The notes beneath the pieces were generated by a model. The model saw only the letters and a list, made by a program, of their open reading frames with translations. It made no database searches and was not told the DNA's origin. The position numbers were made by a program, and so were the translations under genes. DNA of 64,000 nucleotides from Cyathus striatus (taxonomy: Eukaryota; Basidiomycota; Agaricomycetes; Agaricales; Nidulariaceae): assembly GCA_025738555.1 (NCBI GenBank), contig JAOVFP010000001.1, forward strand, positions 5,022,001 to 5,086,000. Direction: 5' to 3'. Of the stretch, positions 13,931 through 31,613 are shown piece by piece (positions within the stretch are counted from its first letter, which is position 1; every line of letters starts with the position of its first letter).

Positions 13931-15770
13931 CATTGCTTTGGGCCTTTGTCCTGTGCGTATTTGATCCTATTATGTTGGTTCATTGTTTACTTTTGAACTT
14001 ATAATTTTTAAAATGTAGAAAAACAATAACGCACAGCACCGACTGCGCGACCTCTTTCAGCTTCGACAAATGGAAGTAATTGCACCGCATGAATGTGGAC
14101 AATGTGATTACAGTCCGGTTTCGCCGTGATATGCCTAAGATCCCGATAACCATGTGCTGTACGAGTCCCGCCCTTTTGTTTTCTATCAAAACATAGAATG
14201 GATGTCGATCTCAAGCCCGCGGGTGGCCGACTTTACTTTTGGGGTACCCGCCAACCTCAGACAACGCCGCCTCCTTGTCTATTCTACAAATGCACTTATG
14301 AGTCAAAGGGGCTGTATATAAGTGTACCATATGCATATGCAGTGATTGATGTCATGTTTCATCGTGCAATTAGGCCTTAGCCGCTGATGCGTACTTCGCC
14401 GTTCAGTATTTACAGAACTTACGAGTTCCTCGCAATTGTATTTTTCGAATTCGTTATTCTGCTCTTCTGTTCCTCGGAATCGACGAAAGAGAATATGTAT
14501 ACGCGATATGTTGTCGTTGTCAAGTTTGTTTTTCAAGCCGAAGACGTTATTTTCAGTGACAATTTGAATACGGTAATAACTCGGAACCTCAGCACTCTTA
14601 ATACGAATGTCCGAGTTCATCACGCATTTACCGCTGTCCGATATTGCGCTCCCCCTCGTGTCCGCAGGATTAGTTATTATTGTACGCTCATATAAATGGT
14701 GCCTTGAGTAATTGTCGCCGGCTTACAGTTTCACAAGTCTCCGAGAGGAACCGCGGTTAATATTGGAATGTCAGTACTTAGCAGCTGTAATTCGACTGTA
14801 ATTCGGTTGCGCTCAACAATACTTAAGAGCATAAATTGCTGCCAGGGCGTGGCGTGTGAGGTCGTTTATTGGACATTTTTTCCCGCCCCTTTCGCACAAT
14901 CCGATTCAAATTCGTTTTGCAGCTTTGTTTTTGAGCACCTGATATGTTCGAGTCTGTCGGTGATTTTACCTATATTTTCGGAAGAACATACAATCAACCT
15001 TCCCCATGACATAGTACTTGTCATCACTTATAGTGGGAGTGGTTTATACAAAAGTGAACACGAACATTCCACTTGCCATGGACATGATTCAGAAGTAGCG
15101 TTCCCCCCGGACAAGGCGACATACAATCTCCCACATGAGATTCAGTTTCATTTGCGGTGGTGTCGTTATTTTTGGTATCCCCGACTATGGCCACTGAGCC
15201 TTGCTGCACCATTGAATGTGAAAGGATGAGAATCAATATACTATTCGGAATTTAAATTGTTTCGTTCATCGAAATGGCACCGAGCCAGGTAGAAAAGTTC
15301 CGTGCATTGAAACATTCCAAAAGTGAACTTACAGCTGGGAGGGAGTAAATCAAGATGTGCTTTCTGAGGATAATCTGATGGTATCGTCGAGCTCGTCGGA
15401 CAGTGTGTGTCAGAGTGTAAATTTTGGAAACACATACCATTGTGAATAAGGCAAATATGTGGAAGTTAGATTGAAATACGTACTATGTTTTTTGAATCAC
15501 CCTTCTAAATTTTAATCGATGATCCGGGCGTCAAAGGTCAATTTGATAATATAAGCAGCATAACAGCAAGTCCAGATGTAAAAGACTAAGTAAGGCCTCT
15601 GCCCTACATCTTCAGTGAAGGTAGTTACTCACCAGTGAATGCATAAATCATTCCGAGTATACAAGCTTCCTAAATGAACGATGATGAGACCCATGAATAG
15701 AAATGTCATGGCTGATAGATAGGTTCCACAGTACCGTTAGCAATGCCAGCCTCCAGGTAGGACGGGAGCC
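13931..15770. other. intergenic or decayed coding DNA, unassigned
   Basis: Minus-strand frames at 14214-14008 and 14623-14303 have protein-like composition (for example ITAKPDCNHIVHIH and ISRIHILFRRFRG) but are short, unlinked by clear splice sites and not recognisable. They may belong to the same decayed gene as the preceding repeat. The plus-strand frame 14768-15229 has no motif. Confidence 0.3.
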
Positions 15771-15777
15771 AGCAAGT

Positions 15778-16050
15778 GGGCCGTCCGGTGTTAGAACTAT
15801 TGGATGTGAAACGAGCTCTCGAACCCATTCGGAGCCTCGGGAGTGGTAATGACCACAAAACTTACAAGCTTGACTAGACGTCCAGAGTTAAATGCTAGTT
15901 CGAAATAAGCAACTTTGCTTAGGCCGTCTGGTGTTGGACTAGTGTTAGAACTGTTGGATGCGAAACGAGCTCTCGAACATATTCAAAGCCACGAGAGTAT
16001 TAATGACCGAAAATCCTACGAGCTTGGTTACATAGTCCCCCAGAATCCAA
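15778..16050. repeat. local direct duplication, about 120 bp per copy
   Basis: Copies at about 15780-15900 and 15922-16045 share gccgtc-ggtgtt, gttagaact-ttggatg, gaaacgagctctcgaac and gagcct/gagag plus aatgacc landmarks. Spacing and order are kept, with scattered substitutions. No coding role is apparent. Confidence 0.55.
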
Positions 16051-16564
16051 TGCTTTTAGTCGTTGTTTTTACGTGGGCTGATGGTGGTGAAGGTTTAACA
16101 CAACAAAATTATCACCGAAATAGCCGACGAGCCCACGACTCCGAGTCCCTTTAACCCCTTCAACTTGTAACCCTCATCGTCTGCTCCCATCATCACTCCC
16201 TTTTATCGTTTCTAGCAACACTCAAAGCTATATCTTAGAACTTAAAAAGATGATTGTTGTAATCATGATATCAAGATATCAGGATCCTGGTCTACTAGTA
16301 CTAGAAGTGGTCGATTTTGTAGTAGGCGTGCCAAGCAAACAATAGGAAACTTGGAACAATGAACCCTGCAGCGTGCTCAACTTGTGGCATTGCCTTATGA
16401 AACGGGCTGTGGAGCGCTACACTGTTATATTTCATCTTTCCACTCTTCTTCCAGCACCAACTCTTCTTTCCCCGTTCTTTGCGTTTTTGGCCTAGTGCCT
16501 TTCTTTTCTTCAGTGTTCTCCTTCCTGCTCAGCTCAGGTTTATTTTTTACGCTTCAGATACGAC
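16051..16564. other. upstream region of the lactonase-like gene
   Basis: This is probably the promoter and leader of the beta-propeller gene. A gatatcaagatatc palindrome is present near 16268-16281, and a pyrimidine-rich stretch (about 16430-16560) precedes the start codon, as is common at fungal transcription starts. No other gene is seen. Confidence 0.4.
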
Positions 16565-17992
16565 ATGGTCAACTATACCATTCTCGCAGGCGGATTTTCT
16601 ACTTTTATTGCCACGTACCTGTTCGATTCGGATGCCAGCACGTTGAGCCTTTTGCAACAGAACCCTACAGGAGACAATCCGTCCTGGATCGCATCTCATC
16701 CGCAGAATACAAGTATTCTCTAGTAAGTCTACTCTATTTGTCGTTCGTCAGCTTTCAGGTCTGACATCTCGCCAGTGCGGTCAATGAAGTGTCGCCTGTT
16801 GGCAGTTTACAGTCATTTTCGGTCTCAGAGGATGGCAGTCTAACACTAGTGGACACTGTGACGAGTGGAGGAAATGGCCCAACCTTTACCAACCCTCTCT
16901 CAACTGGAGAAGTGAGCGCCATGAACGTAAGCTCTTACCATATCCATCTCGCTCCAAAATTCTAACAGTTGTCATGCCAGTTTGGATCACCCAACAGTTC
17001 ATTCGTTGCTACTGTACCTGATGATCCTCTCCACTTCGAGAAAGACTCCCCAATCGTTGATTTTCCTGTTGGAGATGGTCCTTCCAATCCTCACATGTCG
17101 CTGGAGTTTAATGGAGAGGTTTTTGTATCTGATCTTGTGAGCTTATTCCCTGGATGTCAATCCTACTAGATCGCTAACACGTTGAACTTTAGGGGGCTGA
17201 CAAGGTCTGGAGGCTGGTCAACGATGGAGCCCCGGGAAAGTTCAAAGTTCAAGGCCAGATTGACCAGGATCTTGGCTCGGGACCACGACACATGGCTATC
17301 CGAGGTACCTACCCTCCTTCCGCCTCCTATACGTTCTCTTTCACTTACATCTTCTAACAGACAACATCCTCTTTATCATTCATGAAAAGACATCTACTCT
17401 GACTGCCCAACAAATCCCGGAAGGACCAAACGGTACTACGCTTCCCCTCCTCGCAAACGTATCCATCATTCCTCCCGACGTGAACTTCAATGGCTCTTTC
17501 TTCGGGGCGGAGATTCTGATCTCAGAGCCTACTGAGCAGTTCCCTGATCCATTGATTTACGTGAGCAATCGCAACCTCGGGCCTGAGTTTGACCCCCGCG
17601 GAGACGCTATTGCGATCTTCCAGTTCAGCAATTCCTCTTCTGCCAACTCTTCTGACACCAACGGTGCCAGCACGGAGGTCAACGGCACATTCTCCCGCCG
17701 TAATGCTAGACACCATGCTCGTGATTTGTTTGTGCGTCAGGACTCGGGCAGCACAGATGAGGGAGCGGCATCGGGAACGTTGACACTTCTGACGCATGTG
17801 TTTACGGGGCTGAAGCAGATTCGCTCTATGGCTCTTGGACGCGTTGTTGATGGAGGTGATGAGTTCCTTATTGCTGGTGCCAATGTTGATGGTGGTGTTG
17901 CTGTTTTCCAGCGTGTGGATGGGGGTATGAATCTTACCCTCATTACGCGCAATGAGGAAATAGCGAACAGGACGAGTTTTGTTTTCATTTGA
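16565..17992 (+). CDS. lactonase-type seven-bladed beta-propeller protein
   Basis: Five exons, 16565-16722, 16776-16926, 16981-17136, 17193-17304 and 17361-17992, join in phase to give 402 aa. The protein matches the fungal 6-phosphogluconolactonase / carboxymuconate-cyclase-like family. It opens with a strand-rich YTILAGGFSTFIATYLFD and then NPSWIASHPQN followed by LYAVNE, the typical first blade; SNPHMSLEFNG, GPRHMAIR and PLIYVSNRN are further blade landmarks. Family members hydrolyse lactones, in sugar-acid or aromatic (beta-ketoadipate) metabolism; which applies here cannot be read from sequence. A Ser/Asn/Arg-rich insertion (about residues 240-290) breaks a late blade. No signal peptide is visible, so it is likely cytosolic. 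Confidence 0.85.
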
Positions 17993-18273
17993 GATAGATA
18001 GATTGCAGAAATGGGATTGGGGTCTTTAATTGTATCGTATTGTAGGTTTGTAGCCTCAGTAGACAATAGAAACTTGAAAGGATAAATGTTTGAAACATTG
18101 TCATATCACGGTGCACAAAGTAAAGTTTCTCTTAGCTGAATGGTTGCTGCAGCTCTCTGCGTATAGCATTGCTATCATGTGTGTATAATATTACTGTGTC
18201 CTAAAAGTACAAAGATAGCAAAAACCGTCACTCATAAAGGATCCCTTCTCAAAGCAAATGAAAAAGCAAGAGA

Positions 18274-20355
18274 TCACCGCCCAGACACAATTCGCTCCAC
18301 CTCCAACTGCACTCTGACCTGCGCCGCCTTACCCTCTGGACTATCTCCACCAATGACCTTTCCTTTCTCGTAACCATCAGTCACGCCCTCGTATAAGAGC
18401 TGCAGTATCTTGTACCACTGCATACCCCACACTTGAACTGCGCCAGATCCCATGACATCAAGAGCAGCTATCGTTTCTATTAGCATACATCCACGCATCG
18501 AATGAGGGAAAGGCTTACTATAAATCAATTGTGCAGCCACCCCCGTTCCAAGCAACGCGCGCTGCCCCAACATCCTCGCAAACCATATCCAATACCGAGG
18601 CAGTGTAAACATCTTCAGCGAACGATCCACCGGTTTACCACCCATTCCTTCAGCGCTGCACCGCAAAATGCCGAAATAGACACGCATAATTCCACAGACA
18701 CGAGTAGTGAACTCTGCTGAGGATTCGGTGCCCTCTCCAGTTTGGCTTTTGCGATACCCCATGGCTTTTTCACGTTCTCCTGGCGTCCACTTGTGGCCGT
18801 CGAAGTCTGTTTCGCCGGGAATGGTGCATGGGACTGCCCAGCCTCCTACGCGTTGCACGAGCTTTGCCCATAGGACCTAGAATGAGGAGTCAGTGAACGA
18901 TATCCTTGTAGGGGGAGAGTGGAAGCACTAACATCGGCGAATCCTGGAAGAACACCGAGAAGGTTCCAAGTTGCCTGAGCTAAGGGCACCGAACTGCGTT
19001 TCTCCGCTGTCACTTCTGTCTCGGCCTGCTCTATGATAGCTTTGGAAAGCGATGAAAGAAGCGCGTTGTAGAGCACTGGATGATGTGGAGGATTAGGTTT
19101 CATGATATTAAGAAGTTGACTAGACTAGAAAATGATCAGCATTATGAGGTGTTTCTTAAGAGGTAGAAGAAACAGACATACAACTCTGTTGATTTCCCTG
19201 GGGTCGTTCGTAATCTGGCCAATCTTGGGTGTGATTTGCCGTCTCCACTTTGACCACTCAGATTTCATTTCTTTTTTGGCCTTGACAGGCCTTGTAACCT
19301 CATTTTTCAGTTTCTTCACACTCGTGTCAGTGGTTTTGATTTTCTCTGAAGAAACGAGTCCGGACTCACAAGCAAGTTACTCCTGGCCTCTCGCCAGTCC
19401 TCCTCCGCAGTCGTCGCACCCAATTCTTTCCTCTCCTTCGCTTCCTTCGCCTCCTTCTCTTGCCTCTCTTTCTGTTCGGTTTCCTCCCTCTGTTTTTCCT
19501 CCTCTTCCTTCTTCTTTTTCTCCTCCTCTGCCTTCTTCTTATCTTCCTCCTCCTTCCTCTTCCGCTCCTCTTCCTGTTTCTTCTTCTCCTCCGCCAACCG
19601 TTGCTTCAATTCCTCCTCCTTCCTCTTCCTCTCCTCCTCCTCTCGCTTTCTCTTCTCCTCCTCTTGCTTCTTACGGACCTTTTCTTCCTCGTCTCTGATT
19701 GCTCCCTCTACTTTATTCCATAGATCCTGATCGCGTATCTTCCAGCCTTCACGAAGTTGTTCCTCTTCACGTTTCTGCTTCATCTGGAAGGCATTAAGCC
19801 GCGCCTGAACTTCAGCCATCTGCTTTGCATGTAAGTCCGCGAGCCGCTTGGCTTCTGTCGCGCGCAGTGTAGCTTGGTACTCTTCTAGTTTCGTCTCCCT
19901 AGTAAACACTTCCTTTCGAGCTGTTTTCTATTTCGCATGTCAGGTGTCATAAATGAGAGTGGGCACAACGCCGAGCCACACATACATATGCATCCTTCCT
20001 CGCTTGTTTCTCCCACTCCTCGTAAGGATCGTGATGTCGTGCTCTTAGTCTAATAGCAGCTATCGTCTCTTCAATCTGCCGTAACTCAGCATCGTTCACC
20101 TTTGATTCAGGACGCCTTCCGCAAGGAAAAATGCTCGTAAACACGTGTTGGGGTGCAAAGTAAGAATAGAGAAGAAACATACCGTTTCATGTACGAGGGA
20201 AGGTCAGAGTCAGAGTCAGAGAGCTCATCCAGTGTATCGCCAGAGTATGAGGAATCGCTGGATGTTCCCGTACTTGAATCTGTGTCGCTTTCTTCATCGG
20301 AAGAGTCTGTCTGGAGTCCGAAGGCGTATCCTCGTCTAGATTGTCTGTGTGGCAT
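18274..20355 (-). CDS. GLE1: Gle1-like mRNA export factor of the nuclear pore
   Basis: Seven exons, 20355-20183, 20115-19986, 19927-19370, 19313-19182, 19124-18933, 18876-18519 and 18476-18274, join in phase to give 581 aa. In yeast, Gle1 activates the DEAD-box ATPase Dbp5 with inositol hexakisphosphate on the cytoplasmic face of the nuclear pore, releasing mRNA from export proteins. The N-terminus has an acidic Ser/Asp stretch (about 17-50), then the family-like HHDPYEEWEKQARKDA. A very long Lys/Glu coiled coil fills the third exon. The conserved C-terminal helical domain begins with VKAKKEMKSEWSKWRRQITP and continues through LPGFADVLWAKLVQRVGGWA and GIMRVYFGIL. Exon 4 starts after an AAG acceptor, which is the only choice that keeps the frame. 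The symbol rests on motif recognition only. Confidence 0.85.
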
Positions 20356-21234
20356 TGGTGTAAGTTGGGTTTTTGGTCAGAGGGAAGAAAGAGAATAGTC
20401 ACCCCCGTACTGGCGACGGTGATATTGACCGTGGAGCGCAAAACCGCATTGTTTACTCGTTATGGTTTACAAGGAGTATGGGGACCAAGGTGGCGGAATG
20501 TTGAGAATGAACGAAGAGAGATAAATGTCAATTAGGATTCAACGTAGAGTAGTAAAATTTGAATGTAGGGAATTCGTCTATGCAGACGATGAGGAAGTAA
20601 GAAGGGAAGGAAAGGTTCGCCGTCGCTGTTTGAGACGACGACGGAGTAATGACTTTTCAATTTTGGGATCATTACAACCTTGTTCAGTGGTGGGACCGCG
20701 GTGTCACAAACACGTGTTGTCACAACAGCTCAAATCTCAGATCTGTTCAAATTGAAATTGTGCGGCATGTGCCAGTGGCTCATTCGCAATTTCATCTCTT
20801 CAAGTTGCATGCTCTTCATGCCATGACACTCTCTGAGACTTACTTTGTAAGTACTAGGAGTTTCGCTTCGTATATCATCATACTCTCCACTTTTGTGCTG
20901 TACGAACTATCTCCTTACCAGCAGATCTCACTGTAGTAAAGAATGCTGCAGCAATTTAGAAAAAACTATGGCCACAAGATGCAGTTACTACTTACATGTT
21001 CTACAAGTATGCGAATTAATCGAAATCACAAGGTCTACAAGTTATTGTCCTCCAAGTTGCAGGGTCCTGGCCATGGTATCGTCATGACCTCATATATTCA
21101 GTAATTACATAAACCTAGGTAGGAACTAGTCGATTATAGGGGTCTAGGAGGTACTTGGAAGCTCTCATTGCGACGATTTATATCGCCAATGCTCGGCGGA
21201 CGCTCTCATTTCTGCCAGCTTTCATCCAAGCAAC
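20356..21234. other. divergent promoter region between GLE1 and F-box gene
   Basis: The two flanking genes point away from each other, so both promoters should lie here. Short open frames in both directions have no motif. No other gene is supported. Confidence 0.45.
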
Positions 21235-23340
21235 ATGATGAAGTTAAAGACAACTCTTTCTACTCTCATTTTATCGAAGATTAACTGGGCACCCATACCA
21301 TGGACAGTCATCTTAACCGATTTGCCTGCCGAGGTTCTCTACACAATCCTTGAAAGGCTCGATCCAGCTTCTTTGCACCGTCTTGCATTGACCTGTCGAT
21401 ACCTCCATGTCCTATCTCTACCCGTTCTCTACAAGCGCTACCTGCAACCTGATATCTCTCAGCGGATCAGTATCAATGGCGTAACCTACCCTATTCTTCC
21501 CGCACTTCGACTCGCGCTTTTCATGCGGCGGGTTGAACGTGTCGAGTGGACATTAGATTTCAGGCGCCGCCGTACATTCAGCGAGCTTGCTCAGTTATCG
21601 CGCTTTTTATCACATACCACCTCGACTGGAAGCATTCACATCGACTTTGGTACGACGAGGAAGGTATTGGGCTGGCGTGTGCGTGGGGAGACAATCAGCG
21701 TGTGGAGGATGCTTATTATCCGGCTTCTTGAGATCGCTGCTTGCAAGTCCGGTGCCATCTTCATACGCGACAACCTTGATATTGCAAAGCAACACCCCAA
21801 GCTATGTGGTCTTGTCCCCAAATTCTGGATTCCATATCCGGAGACTGGCGGCAGATTTAACCCCACCTTCTTGGTACTGCTCAAGAGGCTCCCAAGGCTA
21901 GTTGCATCCGTCCCCAGAGTTGTTAGCGCGCAGTGTCTCGAACCTGCCATTACATCGTCCAATACAATTGTGGAGAAAAGTGATCGTGTACCAATTGACG
22001 TAGATGCCGGTGAAAATGCACACGACATATCGTCATCAACGACGTGGTTCAATTCACTTTACACCGGATGCTCGACTTCTCCTCGCCCCAATCCAATTCC
22101 AATGCGAGAAGAGCCCGCCATCCCTGCCACTCAGCACACCGCCTTTGATGATGCACCAGAGTATGAATTCGTCGATTCCGATACCCCCCTCGAGGCAGAA
22201 TACGAGTTCTTGGACAAACCTCCAAATCGTTTGAAACCTCAGTCCTCAGAGGCCGCCGTGCTACCTCAAGTGAAGAAGGGTCCTAAGTTCTCTGTCAATC
22301 ACCTAACGCTTGACTCTCTAAGTCTTGTTCAAGAACCTTTCCTTCCATGGACCCTCGACTTCATGAATCGCACCTCGCTGACCACCTTGGACCTATGCGT
22401 CAACCAGGCCTCTGTCGATTTTTTCGTTAATGTTCATGTTCCAACACTGGAAGAATTCACCTACTCCAGCGGGGTAGTTGACCTCGACGATCTAGTGTGG
22501 TTTTTGCAACGCCATCCAGCTCTCGAGGTGGTGCGTTTTCGGCACACGCGCATAGTGCGGAACTCTGCCGTCACTGTACGGGTGAAACAAGAAGCGTCCA
22601 TGCCTGAGCGCCACGCGAGACCTTCCAGCAACACTAATGGTTCACCATACCCTTGCAACACTCAATACGGCGATCGGATCCAACATCTCGAAGCTCCGTC
22701 CAAGATCTCCAATCATCTTCGTGAAGCGGGGTTCAAGTTCTCTAATCTCAAGTCACTAACTCTCGAATTGACAGACTTCGATGGTTACCAGTCGTGCCAA
22801 GACGGCGAGCTCACAGCCGCCCTCTCATCGTGTAAAGTAGAGTATCTGTGTTTCTCGTTTCCAAAGCAGGATGTCGGGGCAGGCCACCTTCTCTCTTGGT
22901 TCGGGTCCACGGTACACAATCGCGCTACATTACGGCAACTGCAGAGCCTATACTCCGTGAAGTACCTATCCATCTATGCCGGGGCCCTTTCCGCACCTCA
23001 GTTATTCCAGCGCAGCGAGAAATGGGTCAACTTTTGGAGCCTTTGGTTCACTAAGATCCCGAAGCTGGAGATGGTTAACTTCCATCATGTATTCTGCGAC
23101 TATAAGGCAGACGTTACGGAGAAGTACATGGTTGCGATGGCGCAGCGAACTCCGGAGCTGAGCTTTGGAATGAATGGACAGATGAGACACCGCGGCTCGA
23201 GGATGACGGCTCAGACTTGGGATGATTTTGTAGACCAGACTTCTGGGTTTATGTTCCCGGTTAGCGGTGCGTTTCTAATCTTCTGTATTGCACTTATTGT
23301 TAATCATCAGCGTAGAGGGAACACATTTTCGACGACGTGA
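21235..23340 (+). CDS. large single-exon F-box protein
   Basis: An uninterrupted 701-codon frame. An F-box lies at about residues 28-70: LTDLPAEVLYTILERLDPAS, then LHRLALTCRYLHVLSLPVLY. Such proteins dock on Skp1 and present substrates to SCF ubiquitin ligases. The middle (about 250-345) is low complexity, with a duplicated acidic phrase EYEFVDSDTPLE then EYEFLDKPP. The region after about 350 has leucine-rich patterns (LTLDSLSLV, LTTLDLCVN, LKSLTLELTDF). The C-terminus ends with a hydrophobic stretch, FPVSGAFLIFCIALIV, that could anchor the protein in a membrane as a tail anchor; this is unusual for F-box proteins. Two adjacent ATG codons (21235 and 21238) make the exact start trivial. The substrate is unknown. 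Confidence 0.8.
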   Translation: MMKLKTTLSTLILSKINWAPIPWTVILTDLPAEVLYTILERLDPASLHRLALTCRYLHVLSLPVLYKRYLQPDISQRISINGVTYPILPALRLALFMRRVERVEWTLDFRRRRTFSELAQLSRFLSHTTSTGSIHIDFGTTRKVLGWRVRGETISVWRMLIIRLLEIAACKSGAIFIRDNLDIAKQHPKLCGLVPKFWIPYPETGGRFNPTFLVLLKRLPRLVASVPRVVSAQCLEPAITSSNTIVEKSDRVPIDVDAGENAHDISSSTTWFNSLYTGCSTSPRPNPIPMREEPAIPATQHTAFDDAPEYEFVDSDTPLEAEYEFLDKPPNRLKPQSSEAAVLPQVKKGPKFSVNHLTLDSLSLVQEPFLPWTLDFMNRTSLTTLDLCVNQASVDFFVNVHVPTLEEFTYSSGVVDLDDLVWFLQRHPALEVVRFRHTRIVRNSAVTVRVKQEASMPERHARPSSNTNGSPYPCNTQYGDRIQHLEAPSKISNHLREAGFKFSNLKSLTLELTDFDGYQSCQDGELTAALSSCKVEYLCFSFPKQDVGAGHLLSWFGSTVHNRATLRQLQSLYSVKYLSIYAGALSAPQLFQRSEKWVNFWSLWFTKIPKLEMVNFHHVFCDYKADVTEKYMVAMAQRTPELSFGMNGQMRHRGSRMTAQTWDDFVDQTSGFMFPVSGAFLIFCIALIVNHQRRGNTFSTT

Positions 23341-23850
23341 CGCCCCGGTTGATCATGACGATATTCGATATGATTAATATCATTTATATTGGTATTGTAC
23401 TTGCATATGTTCCTAATACTATACTACAGAATCTAATTTTAATGAACCTGATCTTTGTCTTGTATACTTGAGATGATCTCTCACGGAATGTGGACTATCG
23501 AAGACATCACAACCAATTAAAGTTCCGTACTTGTTCGATTTCCAATCTAAATTTGGATGTTTATCACCGGCTTCAATGTGCCGTCGTGTGCAGTGATTCA
23601 GCTGGTAGGTCAGGTACGTGCTCGGCACATTGCTACAGGTGTGCTACCGTACTACCTTGGCGGAGTCACGTACAATTTTCTAAATTCTCAACATCAGTCT
23701 CGACTCTCGGTCCCGTTGTGAAGCAGTCACGTATTCCGAGTCAATCTGCAGTGGGTATAAAAAGACAGAATACAACCATCTTCTCATCAGTTCCTATACG
23801 TTACAGTAGCACCAGCATAGCTGGCATCGTAGCTACCAATATTGCTCGGT
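23341..23850. promoter_or_regulatory. promoter region of ABC transporter copy 1
   Basis: About 510 bp between the F-box stop codon and the ABC start. A gtataaaaaga TATA-like string lies at about 23754-23764, close to 90 bp before the start codon at 23851. No open frame with a motif is seen. Confidence 0.45.
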
Positions 23851-30019
<6,169 letters not shown>

Positions 30020-30330
30020 CGAACAAATATATGAACACTCGCTTCCTTCACTTACGCCCACTCATTACTTAACCGCCAATAGTTCTTATTATACCTACAA
30101 ACACGGAATAATTCCCACTAACTTTAGTTAGTAGGGTTACGGGGGCCGTATTTCCGAAACTTTTGGCAGTAAATTTCATGCTGTGCAGTTGAGTTTGAAT
30201 TATTTCGGCATCCTCCTTAACTGGGAAGTGTCGACATTGTCGACGAAAACCTTGCTTGCATTTGTTAGGATAAGGGAATCAAAAAAAAATTAATACACGG
30301 TACATCTATGTGTGCTTAAGGGGAAGTCTA
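30020..30330. other. 3' flank of ABC copy 1 with conserved 35-bp motif
   Basis: Positions 30110-30144 hold a 35-bp sequence with an internal near-palindrome (actaactttagttagt) that recurs without mismatch in the opposite orientation at 44108-44142. No gene is present. Confidence 0.6.
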
Positions 30331-30776
30331 CTACAGGGTCAAAGGAGTTTCCAATTTATTTGAAGGTGAATGGCAACAAGGTGAAGAGAACAGTCAAGAG
30401 GCAACAATTTGCCATTACAGCAGCATGTGCTTTCACAGACTACTGATCACAAGGGCAAACTATACCAAATGTACTGGTGGATATTGCCAAACCCCCATGT
30501 GGACAAATGAGTCTATGCCACATATATGTAGCTCTGTCAAGAAGTGCTGGAAGAGACTCAATAAGATTATTACAGGATTTTGAAGACACAATGTTTCTAC
30601 AATCACATGAAGTAGAGCTGCTTGAAGAGGATGACAGGCTGGAGAGATTAAATACAACTCCTATGCAAAAACCAAGACAATATGGGAAGAGATATGAGAC
30701 AGATGAGAGAAACAGGAAGTGGAATACACTCATAAATAAAGTAACACTAATACAGGTATCAAAAACAATAATATGA
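30331..30776 (+). pseudogene. Helitron/PIF1-type helicase C-terminal relic
   Basis: Reading forward from about 30345 gives a peptide with RQQFAITAACAFTDY, then SQGQTIPNVLVDIAKPP and HIYVALSRSAGRDSIRLLQD. This is the C-terminal motif series of the PIF1-like helicases carried by fungal Helitrons, including the YVALSR motif. The expected Arg codon in the TDYR-SQGQT stretch is a TGA stop (30444-30446), consistent with a CGA to TGA transition. Nothing upstream of about 30340 continues the helicase, so the gene is truncated as well. The frame runs on to a stop at 30774-30776. I infer a dead Helitron fragment inserted between the two ABC genes. Confidence 0.7.
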
Positions 30777-30929
30777 GCATGCATATCACTATCTCCCCTT
30801 AATTTACTAATGACCAGCATAAGTAAAAGGACAGGATGGATAGGAACATACAACAAACAATAGAAAGACTCCACTTGCCTCAAAACCATCTACTCAGGTG
30901 CAAGAAGAACGTTGCCACTATCTAAGGAT

Positions 30930-31330
30930 TTGTCATAGTCCATTGACTGCAGGAGGAATTAACACAAAAGAAATGTGAGTGCACAAAAGGAGAACACAGG
31001 TGAGAACATGCCAAGGGAACAGACAAAACGAGAGTGCAGCAAGAGAGGATTTAAGGCCGAAAAGAAAAAGGCGAGGGTATGCTGAGGGAACGGGCAGAGG
31101 AAGAGTGCACGCTGGATTTGCTATAGCTGAGCACAGAAAAGGTGAACACACGAGAGAAGTACGAGACAGTTTGACAGGCGAGAGTGCATGTTGAGATTAA
31201 CAACAGCGAGAGAAGGTTTAATGCAAGAGGGAACGGACAAAGGGAGAGCGCACGCTGACTCAAAGCAGAGAAGCACGAGATCCCACCCTGGCGTGAGGAC
31301 GATGTTCCCGACAGGCCCCAGCTCAATAAC
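30930..31330. repeat. short purine-rich diverged tandem repeats
   Basis: A roughly 90-110 bp motif recurs with landmarks agggaac-gac/ggc, agagtgca or gagcgcacgc, and gcagaga-gcac or gcacagaaa-gg near 31005-31050, 31080-31140 and 31220-31280. Similar gggagagtgca strings lie at about 31575 and 32550, on the two sides of the inverted-repeat transposon. The transposon therefore appears to sit inside this repetitive DNA. No coding role is seen. Confidence 0.4.
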
Positions 31331-31613
31331 CAAAGACCACAAGCGATACAGAGTATTTCACCATGTAGCGGAAGCTGGATCCCAAGATCTTGTCATCGAA
31401 GCGCTAGCAACACACGACAGCTGTCTCCTTAAATGACCTTAAATTGGGTTGCCAAAACCCGGCACGCGACATGTCAAACCCTACCAGCTTCCAGGTGTCG
31501 TGTCTCATATTGTAGTTGTAGAGCTCCGTGGTGGCATTTCTCATAATAGAAGGAGGGATTAAACAAGAGAAGGGAGAGGAGTGTGCATGCAGAGACTCGA
31601 ACGAAAAAGATAG

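Noticed and set aside
19132..19723. Long plus-strand frames rich in Ser/Pro or Leu over the GLE1 gene
   Set aside because: They are the complement of the Lys/Glu coiled-coil exon of GLE1; repetitive GAG/AAG codons leave other frames open.
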